The notes under the pieces: generated by a model
The model's database searches: none
What the model was told of the DNA's origin: nothing
What the model saw: the letters and a program-made list of their open reading frames with translations, nothing else
Translations under genes and position numbers: made by a program
Shown: positions 17,845 through 28,400 of the stretch, one piece after another
Numbering within the stretch: the stretch's first letter is position 1
Layout: every line of letters begins with the position of its first letter
Origin: DATDVL01 sp035290025
Lineage (GTDB): Archaea; Nanobdellota; Nanobdellia; SCGC-AAA011-G17; DATDVL01
NCBI GenBank assembly: GCA_035290025.1
Contig: DATDVL010000009.1
Location: 1-46,409, forward strand
Reading direction: 5' to 3'
Length of the DNA: 46,409 bases

Positions 17845-19500
17845 GTGCACCCAATAAAATATATTATCGTCACGGGCGGAGTTCTCTCAGGACTAGGCAA
17901 AGGCATCGCAGCAGCAAGCATCGGACACCTCTTAAGCACCACAAAAAAAGTACTCCCCATAAAATGCGATGGTTACCTCAACGTCGACCCTGGAACCATG
18001 AACCCCACCGAGCACGGAGAAGTATTCGTACTCGACGACGGAGGAGAAGTAGACATGGACTTTGGACACTACGAACGATTTCTAGGATGCACCACCAAGA
18101 AAACATGGAATTTAACCATGGGAAAAGTATACCAAACAGTCATAGAAAAAGAACGACGAGGAGACTACCTAGGAAGAGACGTACGACTCATACCCAACGT
18201 CACTAACGTCATCAAAGACCACTTCTTCACCATCGCCAGAGAAGAACAACCCGACGTCATGCTCATAGAAATAGGCGGAACCGTAGGCGACATGGAAAAC
18301 GAACTCTACCTAGAAGCAGTACGACAACTCAAAAAAGAAGTAGGACCAGAAAACATCCTCTACGTACACCTCACTTACGTACCTATACCTGCAGGAACGA
18401 AAGAACAGAAAAGCAAACCCACACAACAAAGCCTAACACTCCTACGACAACGAGGCATACAACCCGATATCATCATCGGAAGATGCAAAGAATGGCTCAC
18501 ACAAAAAATAAAAGAACGCATAGCACTCTACTGTGACTTTGACATTGACGCCGTCATCACCGGCAAAGACGTCACGAACGTTTACGAACTACCCATTATT
18601 TTTGCTCAAGAAGGCATACTCAGCATCATCAACAAAAAATTCAACTGGGATGTACAACCAACAACACCCTGGGAACAATTAGTAAAAAATATGAACAACC
18701 CCGAACGAGAAACAACCATAGCCATCTGCGGAAAATACACAGAACTAGAAGACAGCTACGCCAGCGTCGTAGAAGCACTACGACACGCAGGAGCACACCA
18801 CAACACACGTATTAATGTAACTTGGTTAGAAACAACAGACATAGAAGAAGGAAAAACAACAGCAGCGGAAGCACTTACTCGTGTTGACGGTGTCATCGTA
18901 CCTGGAGGATTCGGAAAACGAGGAGCAGAAGGAAAAATAGCCATTATTAAACACTGCAGAGAAAACAATTTACCCTACCTTGGCATATGCTATGGTTTAC
19001 AACTAGCAGTCATAGAATACGCACGCAACGTCTGCGGGTTACACGACGCGAACAGCACAGAAATAGAACCGAAAACACCGCACCCCGTCATTGACCTACT
19101 CCCTGAACAAAAAAGCGTTTCCAACAAAGGAGGAACGATGCGCCTAGGAGGACACGACATCCTTATACAACCAGGAACACAAGCAGCAAGCATCTTTGGA
19201 ACAACAACACGACTACGATTCAGACACCGCTACGAAGTCAACCCTGACTATATACAACAACTCACAGAAAAAGGACTAGTATTCAGCGGAACAACACCCA
19301 CAAAAGATATCATGCAACTACTAGAACTACCCAACCATCCTTATTTCATGGCAACACAAGCACACCCAGAATTGACCAGCACACTTAGCAACCCTAACAA
19401 ATTCTTTTACTATTTAGTAGCGGCAAGCCTAAAACAACAAAATTTCGTCACTCCACCAGAAATAAAAAAAGCTTTGAATGTTACAACGATGAAGTTGTGA
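17845..19500 (+). CDS. pyrG: CTP synthase
   Basis: 551 residues from a GTG start. The amidoligase domain begins KYIIVTGGVLSGLGKGIAA (ATP loop), and the class I glutaminase domain has the nucleophile elbow LGICYGLQLA and the catalytic pair in AQAHPELTS. It makes CTP from UTP, ATP and glutamine. A TTG at 17833 would add four residues, but a CTTTTAAAAG box (17815-17824) lies 25 nt before the GTG at 17845, and the family normally starts just before KYI. Start of the nucleotide-metabolism block. Confidence 0.95.
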   Translation: MHPIKYIIVTGGVLSGLGKGIAAASIGHLLSTTKKVLPIKCDGYLNVDPGTMNPTEHGEVFVLDDGGEVDMDFGHYERFLGCTTKKTWNLTMGKVYQTVIEKERRGDYLGRDVRLIPNVTNVIKDHFFTIAREEQPDVMLIEIGGTVGDMENELYLEAVRQLKKEVGPENILYVHLTYVPIPAGTKEQKSKPTQQSLTLLRQRGIQPDIIIGRCKEWLTQKIKERIALYCDFDIDAVITGKDVTNVYELPIIFAQEGILSIINKKFNWDVQPTTPWEQLVKNMNNPERETTIAICGKYTELEDSYASVVEALRHAGAHHNTRINVTWLETTDIEEGKTTAAEALTRVDGVIVPGGFGKRGAEGKIAIIKHCRENNLPYLGICYGLQLAVIEYARNVCGLHDANSTEIEPKTPHPVIDLLPEQKSVSNKGGTMRLGGHDILIQPGTQAASIFGTTTRLRFRHRYEVNPDYIQQLTEKGLVFSGTTPTKDIMQLLELPNHPYFMATQAHPELTSTLSNPNKFFYYLVAASLKQQNFVTPPEIKKALNVTTMKL

Positions 19501-19567
19501 CCTATAGCTTAGAGTTCCATATTCTTTAAATAGCACTGAACAAAAACGAAATGACGAGGGGTTACCA

Positions 19568-21448
19568 TTGATTGCAAATACTACGATTAATAGACTAATT
19601 ACTGAGACACGAGGCTTATCACGTGAAGACCTTATAGCCAGATTACACTATCATGCTCCGCACCTTACTCCTGAAGAAAGAACATTAGCTTCTAAAGTAG
19701 TGTCTAACACTGATGCACCTGTCATGATTTTTAGAAACCCTAGTATTCTTACTGGTGCTTTATCCTCGCGACACAGCAGATTAGAGGGAGATATCAGAAC
19801 AACATTAAAAATCATGGCTGCAAAAAATCCAGACCTCACAACAGCGTTAGTGTCCATGCAAATTCCTGACCTCCTCGACGGTTTAGGCATAGATTACTTC
19901 AAACGTGTATTTGGTGAATATGGAGACGATAGTGTTGCACAAGTTGTGCCTGTGGCTGTAGGATTTGAAGGAGTATCTATGCTTCAAGCGATGAATATCT
20001 TACATCATCGACTATTAGCAGGCATAGAAAAGTCCAGCCGTTACATGGATTTTGGAAGAAGAAACGCAGAAGGAAAATATAACTATCATACGGATTCTTT
20101 AATTGTGGAAGCAGGACTTCAAGAAGAATTTGACCAAACCATGAATGCTCTTTATGATGAATACTCTGCTTTACGCAATGAAAAAGAAGGAGCAGGAAAA
20201 CGATTACGATATCACTTAACTGGGATCACTTTACCTTTTGAAGCCTTTGTTGCTGATGTACGAAAAACTGTAGCGGAACGAGAATGGGAACCAGCAACTG
20301 ACGACGAGTTACGACAGGCTTATGATAAGACTATCAAAGCAATGCACATTGACAATATTCGACATACCTTACCCTTAGCTGCACGCACCTTACTTGCTGT
20401 ACTTATGAACGCCCAAGGAGTACGAGACTTGCTCGTAGCAGGAAATAGCATACCCACGGGAGAATCCATAGCCATAGCAGAACTTCTCAGAAGAGAATGT
20501 GGAGACATGGGATTATTAGATGATGTTGACCCACTTAATAGTAGAGGAGAAGCATTTGTCAACCACCGTTACTTAACAGGACAAGTGGGGAGGTTATCTT
20601 TTTTCCAAGGATTATCCACGTTTAGCTCACAAGACTATGAAGGAATGACTTGGTCAGCAGATGATAAACTGCCGCGTTTTAGTCTTCACGAACGAGAACT
20701 AAGAGGTGATAGACGATTAGTAGCAATAAAGGATTCTCAAACACCTTTTCGCGTGCAGGTTTCTACAAATAATACTCTTGCTGATATTATAACTGCTATC
20801 ATCGCACAGCGTAATCCTGTTACCTTTGAAGATGCACGAGCATTTGTAGAACAAATGCCTTTTGTTGAACGATTAAAATTATTTAATGCCTATGCAGGAT
20901 TTTCTCCTGATGAGAAATCTACTCGTGGCAACAGAAGACACCGACCAGGAAGAGCATTTGAAGTCTATAATGTAGACATTGGTTTCTTAGCACCCATAGC
21001 GGAAATACGCGATTTGAGAAGACACCGCATCCTCACCAATCTAGATCCTGTATCTTATTCTGCACAACATGGATTTTTCCTTTCTAAGCCTATACAATCA
21101 TCGGGAGTAGGAGAAAGGTTAGAACAAGTGTATAGGACGGCAGCACATATGTCGGCACGATTAGCAGAAGCAGTAAACCCTTACGTCGCATCCTTTGCAT
21201 TACCCTTAGCTACCATGCATCCTATGAATATAGCTGCAAATTTACGGGAACTTTTCCACATAGAAGAATTACGAACACAACCAGGGGCGCACATCGTCTA
21301 TAAAGGACTATGCCAAATGCTTGATGCAGGAATGAGACGCTTATTACCTGTAGTAGAAGAAACTATGACTTTTGTTGACAGAAAACCCATAGAAATTGAT
21401 TATGGAAGAGCAGTACAAGAACTACGATCGGCGAGACGAGGAGCATGA
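19568..21448 (+). CDS. thyX: double-domain ThyX-like flavin-dependent thymidylate synthase
   Basis: 626 residues, more than twice a normal ThyX. The first half carries GDDSVAQ, EGVSMLQ and HHRLLAGIEKSSRYMDF, a variant of the RHR-x7-S ThyX motif, then LPLAARTLLAVLMNAQGVRDL. The second half repeats the fold with LRRHRILTNLDP and FALPLATMHPMNIAANLREL, lacking the motif Ser. One half may be catalytic and the other structural (inference). It would make dTMP from dUMP. Start is TTG with GAGGGG seven nt upstream. It overlaps tmk by ATGA and has less strand-skewed composition than pyrG and nrdA. Confidence 0.75.
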   Translation: MIANTTINRLITETRGLSREDLIARLHYHAPHLTPEERTLASKVVSNTDAPVMIFRNPSILTGALSSRHSRLEGDIRTTLKIMAAKNPDLTTALVSMQIPDLLDGLGIDYFKRVFGEYGDDSVAQVVPVAVGFEGVSMLQAMNILHHRLLAGIEKSSRYMDFGRRNAEGKYNYHTDSLIVEAGLQEEFDQTMNALYDEYSALRNEKEGAGKRLRYHLTGITLPFEAFVADVRKTVAEREWEPATDDELRQAYDKTIKAMHIDNIRHTLPLAARTLLAVLMNAQGVRDLLVAGNSIPTGESIAIAELLRRECGDMGLLDDVDPLNSRGEAFVNHRYLTGQVGRLSFFQGLSTFSSQDYEGMTWSADDKLPRFSLHERELRGDRRLVAIKDSQTPFRVQVSTNNTLADIITAIIAQRNPVTFEDARAFVEQMPFVERLKLFNAYAGFSPDEKSTRGNRRHRPGRAFEVYNVDIGFLAPIAEIRDLRRHRILTNLDPVSYSAQHGFFLSKPIQSSGVGERLEQVYRTAAHMSARLAEAVNPYVASFALPLATMHPMNIAANLRELFHIEELRTQPGAHIVYKGLCQMLDAGMRRLLPVVEETMTFVDRKPIEIDYGRAVQELRSARRGA

Positions 21449-22191
21449 CACGAGGAAAACTCATTGTCATTGAAGGATCAGATGGTTCTGGAAAACAAAC
21501 ACAAACACAACGCTTAGTAGAACGATTGAGAACTCAAGGAAAAACAGTAGGGACATTTTCTTTTCCTAATTATGAAGGGCCTTACGGTGCAGAAGTTCGT
21601 GCTTATCTTGGTGGAAAATTTGGAGATTTTTCTTTATTTGACCAAGCACTAGCAACAGAAGGACTCCCTGAACATGTCATGCAAGCATTACGCATTGGCA
21701 GAAGGGGCCATACTTACTTCGCATCAAGTCTTTATTTAATGGACCGATGGCATCGACTACCTGATTTACAATTAGCACTCGATACGCAAAACTTTGTAGT
21801 CTCCGATCGCTACGACTTTTCAAATTGGGGGCATCAAGCACCAAAACTCTCTCCTGGAGAAGGAGACGAATTAATTGCTTGGCTCAGACGATTTGAACGA
21901 GATGTTAATGGCATTCCAAAACCAGATTTTATATTTTATTTAGACTTGCCACCAGAACACGCCCAGCGAGCAATGGTAGACAGAAGAACTACAGCACGAG
22001 CATTAGCAGGAAGAAGAGCAACAGATATACATGAAGGTAATGTTCCTTATTTGGAGAGAGTACGACAACAATATATCCGACTAGCAGACACAGAAGGATG
22101 GACACTCATTGATTGTTTAGATGATAATCATCAAAGAAAAACTGTAGACACAGTAGCAGATGAAATTTGGAGTCATCTTCAAATCAATTAA
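21445..22191 (+). CDS. tmk: thymidylate kinase
   Basis: 248 residues. P-loop EGSDGSGKQTQTQRL (10-24), the DR(Y/x) motif in VVSDRYDFSNWGHQ, and a LID-like Arg-rich segment (VDRRTTARALAGRRA). It phosphorylates dTMP to dTDP. It starts inside the ThyX stop (ATGA) and is followed two nt later by the dCTP deaminase gene, so the three genes form one operon supplying dTTP. Confidence 0.9.
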   Translation: MTRGKLIVIEGSDGSGKQTQTQRLVERLRTQGKTVGTFSFPNYEGPYGAEVRAYLGGKFGDFSLFDQALATEGLPEHVMQALRIGRRGHTYFASSLYLMDRWHRLPDLQLALDTQNFVVSDRYDFSNWGHQAPKLSPGEGDELIAWLRRFERDVNGIPKPDFIFYLDLPPEHAQRAMVDRRTTARALAGRRATDIHEGNVPYLERVRQQYIRLADTEGWTLIDCLDDNHQRKTVDTVADEIWSHLQIN

Positions 22192-22193
22192 CC

Positions 22194-23411
22194 ATGGCAC
22201 GTGCACCTGACGGAGTATTACCTGACACAGCTATAGAGAAACTTATTGCTGATGGTCACATACGTTTTTCAGAAATTGATGATAATTGGATACAACCCGC
22301 AAGCATTGATTTACCCTTGAGTGAAGAAGCTTACCATGTCGGTAAAGCAACCTCTACAATACCTGTCGAAAAAAGAATTTCCCGCGGAACACGCATTGAT
22401 CTTTCAAAACCCAATGTTTTTCAGCCTAATGGCGCCTACTTAGTACGCATTGATGGCACTTTTGATTTACCTTCCAACATCCGTGGCTACACCAACCCCA
22501 AAAGCACCACAGGAAGAACAGACATTCTTGCACGCCTCTTAACTGAAGGACAAGCACGTTATGATCATATACCAGCAGGCTACCAAGGATCTTTATGGCT
22601 TGAAGTACGAACACAATCATTTCCCATCCAACTTGAACGAGGCATTACTCTTAGTCAACTCCGATTCTTTCAAGGAGAAACCAGCTTAGATAGAAACGCT
22701 TTATTATCACAGCGCTATGGAAACCCAACACTTTTATTTCACCGCGACGGGACGCCCTACCAACCACAAGAAATTGTTGTAGATAACCTTGGCACGGGAA
22801 GCTACGGCGTTGTCATGCATTTAGATTTAGAAGAAGGAAGAAAAGACTTACCAAGAATTGACGGGAAACCTATTGTAGGATTTAGAACACGACTTGACGC
22901 AACACGACCCATTCCCTTCACCCAAGCAGTAACACCCACAGAAAAACTTAACCCCCATGATTATTTTGAACCTGTATTCGCAACCGATGGAGAATTAACT
23001 GTGCACCCCGATTTTATGTATATCTTATCAACTATCCAACGATTCGCAGTACCACCCCACTTATGCTCAACGTTATCTATCATGGATCCTAGCATGGGAG
23101 ACTTCAGAGCACACTACGCAGGATTTTTTGACCCTGGATTTGGATGGACAGCAGAAGGAGAAGCAGGTTTATGGAAACCTGTACCAGAACTCTGTATAGG
23201 GACAACAGCAACATTAGAAGTACGTGTTCTTGACACAGAACCACAAATACTTACTCATGGACAACCTATTTGCAAAGCACTCTTCGATATTTTACAATCA
23301 TTACCTGCAGAACCCTACCGCTTACAAAAGCCTGGGGGGTTATTACAACAAGGAAACTACGGTGGACAAGACGGACCTTACTATGGTAAACATTTTAAGC
23401 CATGGATCTAG
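22194..23411 (+). CDS. DCD-type 2'-deoxycytidine 5'-triphosphate deaminase, duplicated-domain form
   Basis: 405 residues. The beginning GVLPDTAIEKLIADGHI and IQPASIDLPL matches the long DCD family known from alphaproteobacteria. The second half holds the trimeric dUTPase/dCTP deaminase motif AGFFDPGFGWT. Two dUTPase-like units are fused in one chain. It would produce dUTP or dUMP for ThyX; whether it also hydrolyses the triphosphate is unknown. The start at 22194 is two nt after the tmk stop; the frame extends 9 codons further into tmk, which I reject. The long DCD form is unexpected in an archaeon and may have been transferred. Confidence 0.8.
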   Translation: MARAPDGVLPDTAIEKLIADGHIRFSEIDDNWIQPASIDLPLSEEAYHVGKATSTIPVEKRISRGTRIDLSKPNVFQPNGAYLVRIDGTFDLPSNIRGYTNPKSTTGRTDILARLLTEGQARYDHIPAGYQGSLWLEVRTQSFPIQLERGITLSQLRFFQGETSLDRNALLSQRYGNPTLLFHRDGTPYQPQEIVVDNLGTGSYGVVMHLDLEEGRKDLPRIDGKPIVGFRTRLDATRPIPFTQAVTPTEKLNPHDYFEPVFATDGELTVHPDFMYILSTIQRFAVPPHLCSTLSIMDPSMGDFRAHYAGFFDPGFGWTAEGEAGLWKPVPELCIGTTATLEVRVLDTEPQILTHGQPICKALFDILQSLPAEPYRLQKPGGLLQQGNYGGQDGPYYGKHFKPWI

Positions 23412-23459
23412 AAAACCTAAAAGAAACCCTTATAATTCCTTTATGCTTGCATTATTTCC

Positions 23460-24362
23460 ATGAAACCTGTTAAGCATATTGCCCTCAAAAAGAACATTAC
23501 GGTCAAAGCATTACTTGAACAATTCGATGATTTAGGCGTCATGCAAGCAGGAAAACTAGGCAAAGCAGCAACTATCTACAAAAAGATGCAAGCAGACAAA
23601 CAATGCACCAAATTCTTAGGATTAGCAGGAGCACTCATACCGGGAGGCATGAAAAACATCATACTTCACATCCTAGAACACAAAATGACTGACGTCCTCG
23701 TCTTAACAGGAGCAACACTTACCCATGACTTAGTAGAAAGCTTAGGCTACGAACACTTCATCGGCGACGAAGAAGCAAACGACGAAGAACTCAACAAACA
23801 AGGATTTGATCGTGTCTATAACAGCTACATGCAAAACAAAGCATACCCCGCACTTGAAGACTTTACCCATGCAACCATGAAAAAACTACAAGGAAACATC
23901 AGTATCACAGAATTTTTACGACAATTCGGAAAACACTGCCCGAAAGGAACTATCCTCAGAACCTGCGCAGACAAGAACATACCTGTCTTCTGCCCAGGAC
24001 TAGCAGACTCAGGACTAGGACTGCAAATATGGGGTTATATGCAAAACCACCCCTTCAAAATCTACGCATTTGACGACCTGAACGAGATTCTCGACATCGC
24101 ATGGACAGCAAAACGATTAGGCGTTGTCTACATCGGTGGAGGATTGCCAAAAAACTATATTCAACAAGCCATGCAGTTCGGACCAAACAAAGCACACTAC
24201 GGCATACAAATAACGACTGACCAAGCAGCCTACGGCGGAAGCTCAGGAGCACCTCTCAAAGAAGGTATCAGCTGGGGAAAAATGGAGCCGACAGGCAATT
24301 ATGTTGACGTCCAATGCGACGCAACCATAGCATTACCCTTACTTCTCGCAGCATTACTCTAA
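23460..24362 (+). CDS. dys: deoxyhypusine synthase
   Basis: 300 residues. It has the DHS Rossmann core (LGLAGALIPGGMKNIILHIL), substrate region EEANDEELNKQGFDRVYN, and the active-site end GGSSGAPLKEGISWGKM with the catalytic Lys before the last Met. It transfers aminobutyl from spermidine to aIF5A, an archaeal/eukaryotic modification. TATA (CCTTATAATT, about 23428-23437) lies about 27 nt before the ATG, so it is probably leaderless. It is not in the same operon as the nucleotide genes. Confidence 0.95.
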   Translation: MKPVKHIALKKNITVKALLEQFDDLGVMQAGKLGKAATIYKKMQADKQCTKFLGLAGALIPGGMKNIILHILEHKMTDVLVLTGATLTHDLVESLGYEHFIGDEEANDEELNKQGFDRVYNSYMQNKAYPALEDFTHATMKKLQGNISITEFLRQFGKHCPKGTILRTCADKNIPVFCPGLADSGLGLQIWGYMQNHPFKIYAFDDLNEILDIAWTAKRLGVVYIGGGLPKNYIQQAMQFGPNKAHYGIQITTDQAAYGGSSGAPLKEGISWGKMEPTGNYVDVQCDATIALPLLLAALL

Positions 24363-24537
24363 GAATTTACTTTTTTTAGTAGTAAAAACATGTCATCCCA
24401 TAAAAATAGTCTGAAACAAGAAAAATAATTTGTATATCATATCATATAGTTTATAATTGAAGAAGGTTTTTATATCACTACAACGAAAAATCACTTGACT
24501 ATGTTTCCTATTATTTCTCAAGAGGCGCACTGCTAGC

Positions 24538-27312
24538 ATGAAAGACCTACAAATTATCAAACGCAACGGCGACGTCGTAGCTTTTGAAGCAGAAAAAATA
24601 CGCAACGCCATCCTCAAAGCATTCGCAGCAAATAGCCAACACATCAGCGACGAAGTACTCAACGAAATCGTCTACGGCATCGTATCAGAAGTACGCTACC
24701 GATTTGAAACATTCTTACCCAATGTAGAAAACGTCCAAGACATCGTAGAAAAAAAATTAATGGAATACCACTACTTTGACATCGCAAAGTCTTATATTAT
24801 TTACAGAAAAGAACGAGCAGAAGTACGAGAACAAAAAAAACAAGAAGACCTCAAAAAACTAGAACAACGAAAACTCAACGTCATCAAGAAAAACGGAGAA
24901 CGAGAAGCATTCGATGAAAAAAAACTACGAAGAACACTCCTCTACGCCATCAGCGGCTACGAACACCTCATCGATGTAGAAGTATTACTCCAAAACTGCA
25001 AAGAAGCACTCTACGACGACATACCCACCAAAGAAATAAGCAAAGCACTCAGCATGACAGTACGAAGCCTGATAGAACATGGCATACAATACTCCTACGT
25101 CGCAGCACGACTCCTCCTAGGACAAATATACAAAGAAATCATCGGCGACGAATGCAACTTCAAAGAACTAGAAAAAGACTACAAAACAACATTCATCAAA
25201 AACATCAAAAAAGGAGTAGACCAAGGACTACTGGCAAAAGAACTAGGAACCTTCGACTTAGAACAACTAGCAGAAGCCATCAACATTCAACGAGACGCCT
25301 ACTTTGCCTACCTCGGCATTTACACACTCTACGACCGCTACTTCATCAAAAACGTACACACCAAACAAATACTAGAAACACCCCAAGGATTCTGGATGCG
25401 CATAGCCATGGGACTATCTATCAACGAAGCAAACAAAAACGAAAAAGCAATAGAATTCTATAACACCCTATCAAGCCTACGCTACACACCCAGCACACCA
25501 ACACTCTTCCACGCAGGAACACACAAACCACAACTCAGCAGCTGCTTCCTCACCACCATCGCAGACGACCTCCACCATATCTTCAAATGCATCGGCGACA
25601 ACGCACAACTAGCAAAATGGTCAGGAGGCATAGGCAACGACTGGACAAACCTACGAGCAACAGGAGCAGTCGTCAAAGCAACCAACATCCAAAGCAACGG
25701 CATCATACCGTTCATGAAAGTAGCAGACGACACCACAGCAGCCATCAACAGAAGCGGAAGAAGACGAGGAGCAACCTGCGGTTACCTAGAAACATGGCAC
25801 TACGACATAGAAGAATTTCTAGAACTAAGAAAAAACACTGGCGACGAACGACGAAGAACACCCGACATGAACACCGCAAACTGGATACCCGACCTCTTCA
25901 TGAAACGCGTACAAGACGACGGAGAATGGACACTCTTCTCACCAGAAGAAACACCCGACCTCCACCATCTCTACGGAAAAGCATTCGAAGAACGCTACAA
26001 ACACTACGAAAAAATAGCACACGAAGGAAAAATATTCCTCACAAAAACCATGAAAGCACGAGACCTCTGGAGAAAAATGCTCACCATGCTCTTCGAAACA
26101 GGACACCCCTGGATAACCTGGAAAGACCCCTGCAACATACGATCACCACAAGACCACTGCGGCGTTGTACACTCCAGCAATTTATGCACAGAAATAACAC
26201 TCAACACATCATTTGAAGAAACAGCAGTATGCAACCTAGGAAGCATCAACCTACCACGACACATCAGCAACGGAAAACTCGACAAAGTATTACTAGAAAA
26301 AACTGTTAACACCGCATTACGCATGCTCGACAACGTCATCGACCTCAACTTCTACCCCACCAAAGAAGCACAAACATCCAACTTCAGACACCGACCCATA
26401 GGATTAGGCATCATGGGATTCCAAGACGCACTCTTCATGCTCGGCATAAAATTTGACAGCCAAGAATGCGTAGAATTCGCAGACCAAAGCATGGAAATCA
26501 TTGCCTACTACGCCATCATGGCAAGCTCACAACTCGCCAAAGAACGAGGAACCTACGAAACCTACAAAGGAAGCAAATGGGACCGCGGCATACTACCCCA
26601 AGACACCATCAAACTCTTAGAAGAAGAACGAGGCATGGAAATACCTATCACCAAAGAAGGAAAACTTGACTGGACACCCGTACGAGAACACATCAAAAAC
26701 TATGGCATGAGGAACAGCAACTGCCTAGCACTCGCACCCACAGCAACCATCAGCAACATCATCGGCGTCTACCCTACCATAGAACCCGCCTACAAAAACA
26801 TTTACGTCAAAAGCAACCAAGCAGGAGACTTCACCGTCGTCAACAAATACTTATTAGAAGAATTAAGAAAACGAGGATTATGGGACTACGAAATGCTAGG
26901 AAAACTAAAATACGCCGACGGGAACCTCAACAAAATAACAGAACTACCCGCAGACATCAAAGAACTCTACAAAGAAACATTCGACATCGACCCCGTATGG
27001 ATGATCAAAGTAGCAGCACACCGAGGAAAATGGTTAGACCAAAGCCAAAGCTTCAACATTTTCTACCGAGGAATATCAGGAAAAGATATCAACAATATTT
27101 ACCTCTACGCATGGCAAATGGGACTAAAAACAACCTATTATCTACGAACACTCGCCATATCACAAGTAGAAAAATCAACCCTTAATACTGCAGACTACGG
27201 CGTAACCCACAAACGAGAAGCAGCAACAACAACTCTACCTGCCAAAGAAACATTAGAAGTCATCGTACCCGGAAGCAGCCAAGAACCACAAATTTGCGAA
27301 AGCTGCCAATAA
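24538..27312 (+). CDS. nrdA: class I ribonucleotide reductase, large subunit, two ATP-cones
   Basis: 924 residues. Two consecutive N-terminal ATP-cones (about 1-95 and 116-205; LQIIKRNGDVVAFEAEKIRN and LNVIKKNGEREAFDEKKLRR) precede the catalytic ten-stranded barrel. The active-site Cys are in PQLSSCFL and SSNLCTEITL, and the redox pair is at the C-terminus (CESC, residues 920-923). It reduces ribonucleoside diphosphates. The leader is about 40 nt after a TTTTATATC box with GAGGCG near the ATG. nrdB follows 53 nt later. Two cones suggest complex dATP/ATP control. Confidence 0.95.
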   Translation: MKDLQIIKRNGDVVAFEAEKIRNAILKAFAANSQHISDEVLNEIVYGIVSEVRYRFETFLPNVENVQDIVEKKLMEYHYFDIAKSYIIYRKERAEVREQKKQEDLKKLEQRKLNVIKKNGEREAFDEKKLRRTLLYAISGYEHLIDVEVLLQNCKEALYDDIPTKEISKALSMTVRSLIEHGIQYSYVAARLLLGQIYKEIIGDECNFKELEKDYKTTFIKNIKKGVDQGLLAKELGTFDLEQLAEAINIQRDAYFAYLGIYTLYDRYFIKNVHTKQILETPQGFWMRIAMGLSINEANKNEKAIEFYNTLSSLRYTPSTPTLFHAGTHKPQLSSCFLTTIADDLHHIFKCIGDNAQLAKWSGGIGNDWTNLRATGAVVKATNIQSNGIIPFMKVADDTTAAINRSGRRRGATCGYLETWHYDIEEFLELRKNTGDERRRTPDMNTANWIPDLFMKRVQDDGEWTLFSPEETPDLHHLYGKAFEERYKHYEKIAHEGKIFLTKTMKARDLWRKMLTMLFETGHPWITWKDPCNIRSPQDHCGVVHSSNLCTEITLNTSFEETAVCNLGSINLPRHISNGKLDKVLLEKTVNTALRMLDNVIDLNFYPTKEAQTSNFRHRPIGLGIMGFQDALFMLGIKFDSQECVEFADQSMEIIAYYAIMASSQLAKERGTYETYKGSKWDRGILPQDTIKLLEEERGMEIPITKEGKLDWTPVREHIKNYGMRNSNCLALAPTATISNIIGVYPTIEPAYKNIYVKSNQAGDFTVVNKYLLEELRKRGLWDYEMLGKLKYADGNLNKITELPADIKELYKETFDIDPVWMIKVAAHRGKWLDQSQSFNIFYRGISGKDINNIYLYAWQMGLKTTYYLRTLAISQVEKSTLNTADYGVTHKREAATTTLPAKETLEVIVPGSSQEPQICESCQ

Positions 27313-27365
27313 CTATAAAAACAACAAAAAACTTTTTAAAACCATTATTCGGGGATTAATCAACT

Positions 27366-28400
27366 ATGGCTATAGCACGAACACGAGAACGCATCGACGT
27401 CAACAAAAGAAGAATCATCAACGGAGCAGACGCAGACGTTGTGCAACTCCATCCCATGAAACACAAATTTGCATGGGAAGCCTACTTAGCAGGCAACGCC
27501 AACCACTGGATGCCCACAGAAATAAACATGCAGCAGGATATAGAACAATGGAAATCCAAAGACGTCCTCAGTGACGATGAACGACTAGCACTCAAAACAG
27601 TCCTAGGATTCTTCACCACCGCAGACTCCATTGTCGCCAATAATATTGTACTCGCCATCTACAAACACATCACTAGCCCAGAATGCAGACTTTACTTATT
27701 ACGACAAGCATTCGAAGAAGCAGTACACACACACTCCTACCAGTATATCGTAGAAAGCCTAGGACTAGAAGGAGGAGAAATATTCAACATGTACCGAGAA
27801 GTAGACACTATCTACAAAAAAGCAACCTTCTGCGACTCATTTACTGATGGCATACTCGACCCGAACTTCAAAACAGGAAGCTTCATCAACGACCAAAAAT
27901 TCCTAGAAAACCTCATCGTCTACGCCATCATCATGGAAGGCATCTACTTCTATAGCGCATTCGCCGTCATGTTCAGCTTCCAACGACAACACAAAATGGT
28001 AGGAAGCGCAGAACAAATACAATATATCATGCGCGACGAAAGCCAACACTTAAACTTCGGGATAGAACTCATTAACACCATCAAACAAGAACAACCAGAA
28101 CTCTGGACAAAAGAATTCGAAGAACACATACTCAAACTCATCAAAGAAGCAGTAGAACTAGAAATACTCTTCGCAACCACCTGCTTCCCCAAAGGCATCT
28201 TCGGCATCAACGCAGAAAACTTCAGAAAATATATACAATACATTGCCGATAGAAGACTACAACGCATCAACATGCCCCTACAATATGGAAGCCAAAACCC
28301 TTTCCCCTGGATGAGTGAAGCAGTAGACCTCTCCAAAGAAAAAAACTTCTTTGAGACACGAGTAACAGAATACCAAACAGGCGGGACATTAAACTGGTAA
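27366..28400 (+). CDS. nrdB: class I ribonucleotide reductase, small subunit
   Basis: 344 residues, ferritin-like. Metal ligands can be placed at D87 (TTADSIV), E118 and H121 (EEAVHTHSY), E in MEGIYFYSAF, and E/H in RDESQHLNFG. The radical-site Tyr (Y125, four residues after H121) is present, so it is of the Tyr-radical type rather than the Phe-containing class Ic. It supplies the radical to NrdA. A GGGG element lies before the ATG. The next ORF starts inside its end. Confidence 0.94.
   Translation: MAIARTRERIDVNKRRIINGADADVVQLHPMKHKFAWEAYLAGNANHWMPTEINMQQDIEQWKSKDVLSDDERLALKTVLGFFTTADSIVANNIVLAIYKHITSPECRLYLLRQAFEEAVHTHSYQYIVESLGLEGGEIFNMYREVDTIYKKATFCDSFTDGILDPNFKTGSFINDQKFLENLIVYAIIMEGIYFYSAFAVMFSFQRQHKMVGSAEQIQYIMRDESQHLNFGIELINTIKQEQPELWTKEFEEHILKLIKEAVELEILFATTCFPKGIFGINAENFRKYIQYIADRRLQRINMPLQYGSQNPFPWMSEAVDLSKEKNFFETRVTEYQTGGTLNW

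Noticed and set aside
27366..28400. NrdB as the Phe-containing class Ic type
   Set aside because: The Tyr four residues after the ligand His (HTHSY) is present, so the usual Tyr radical is expected.
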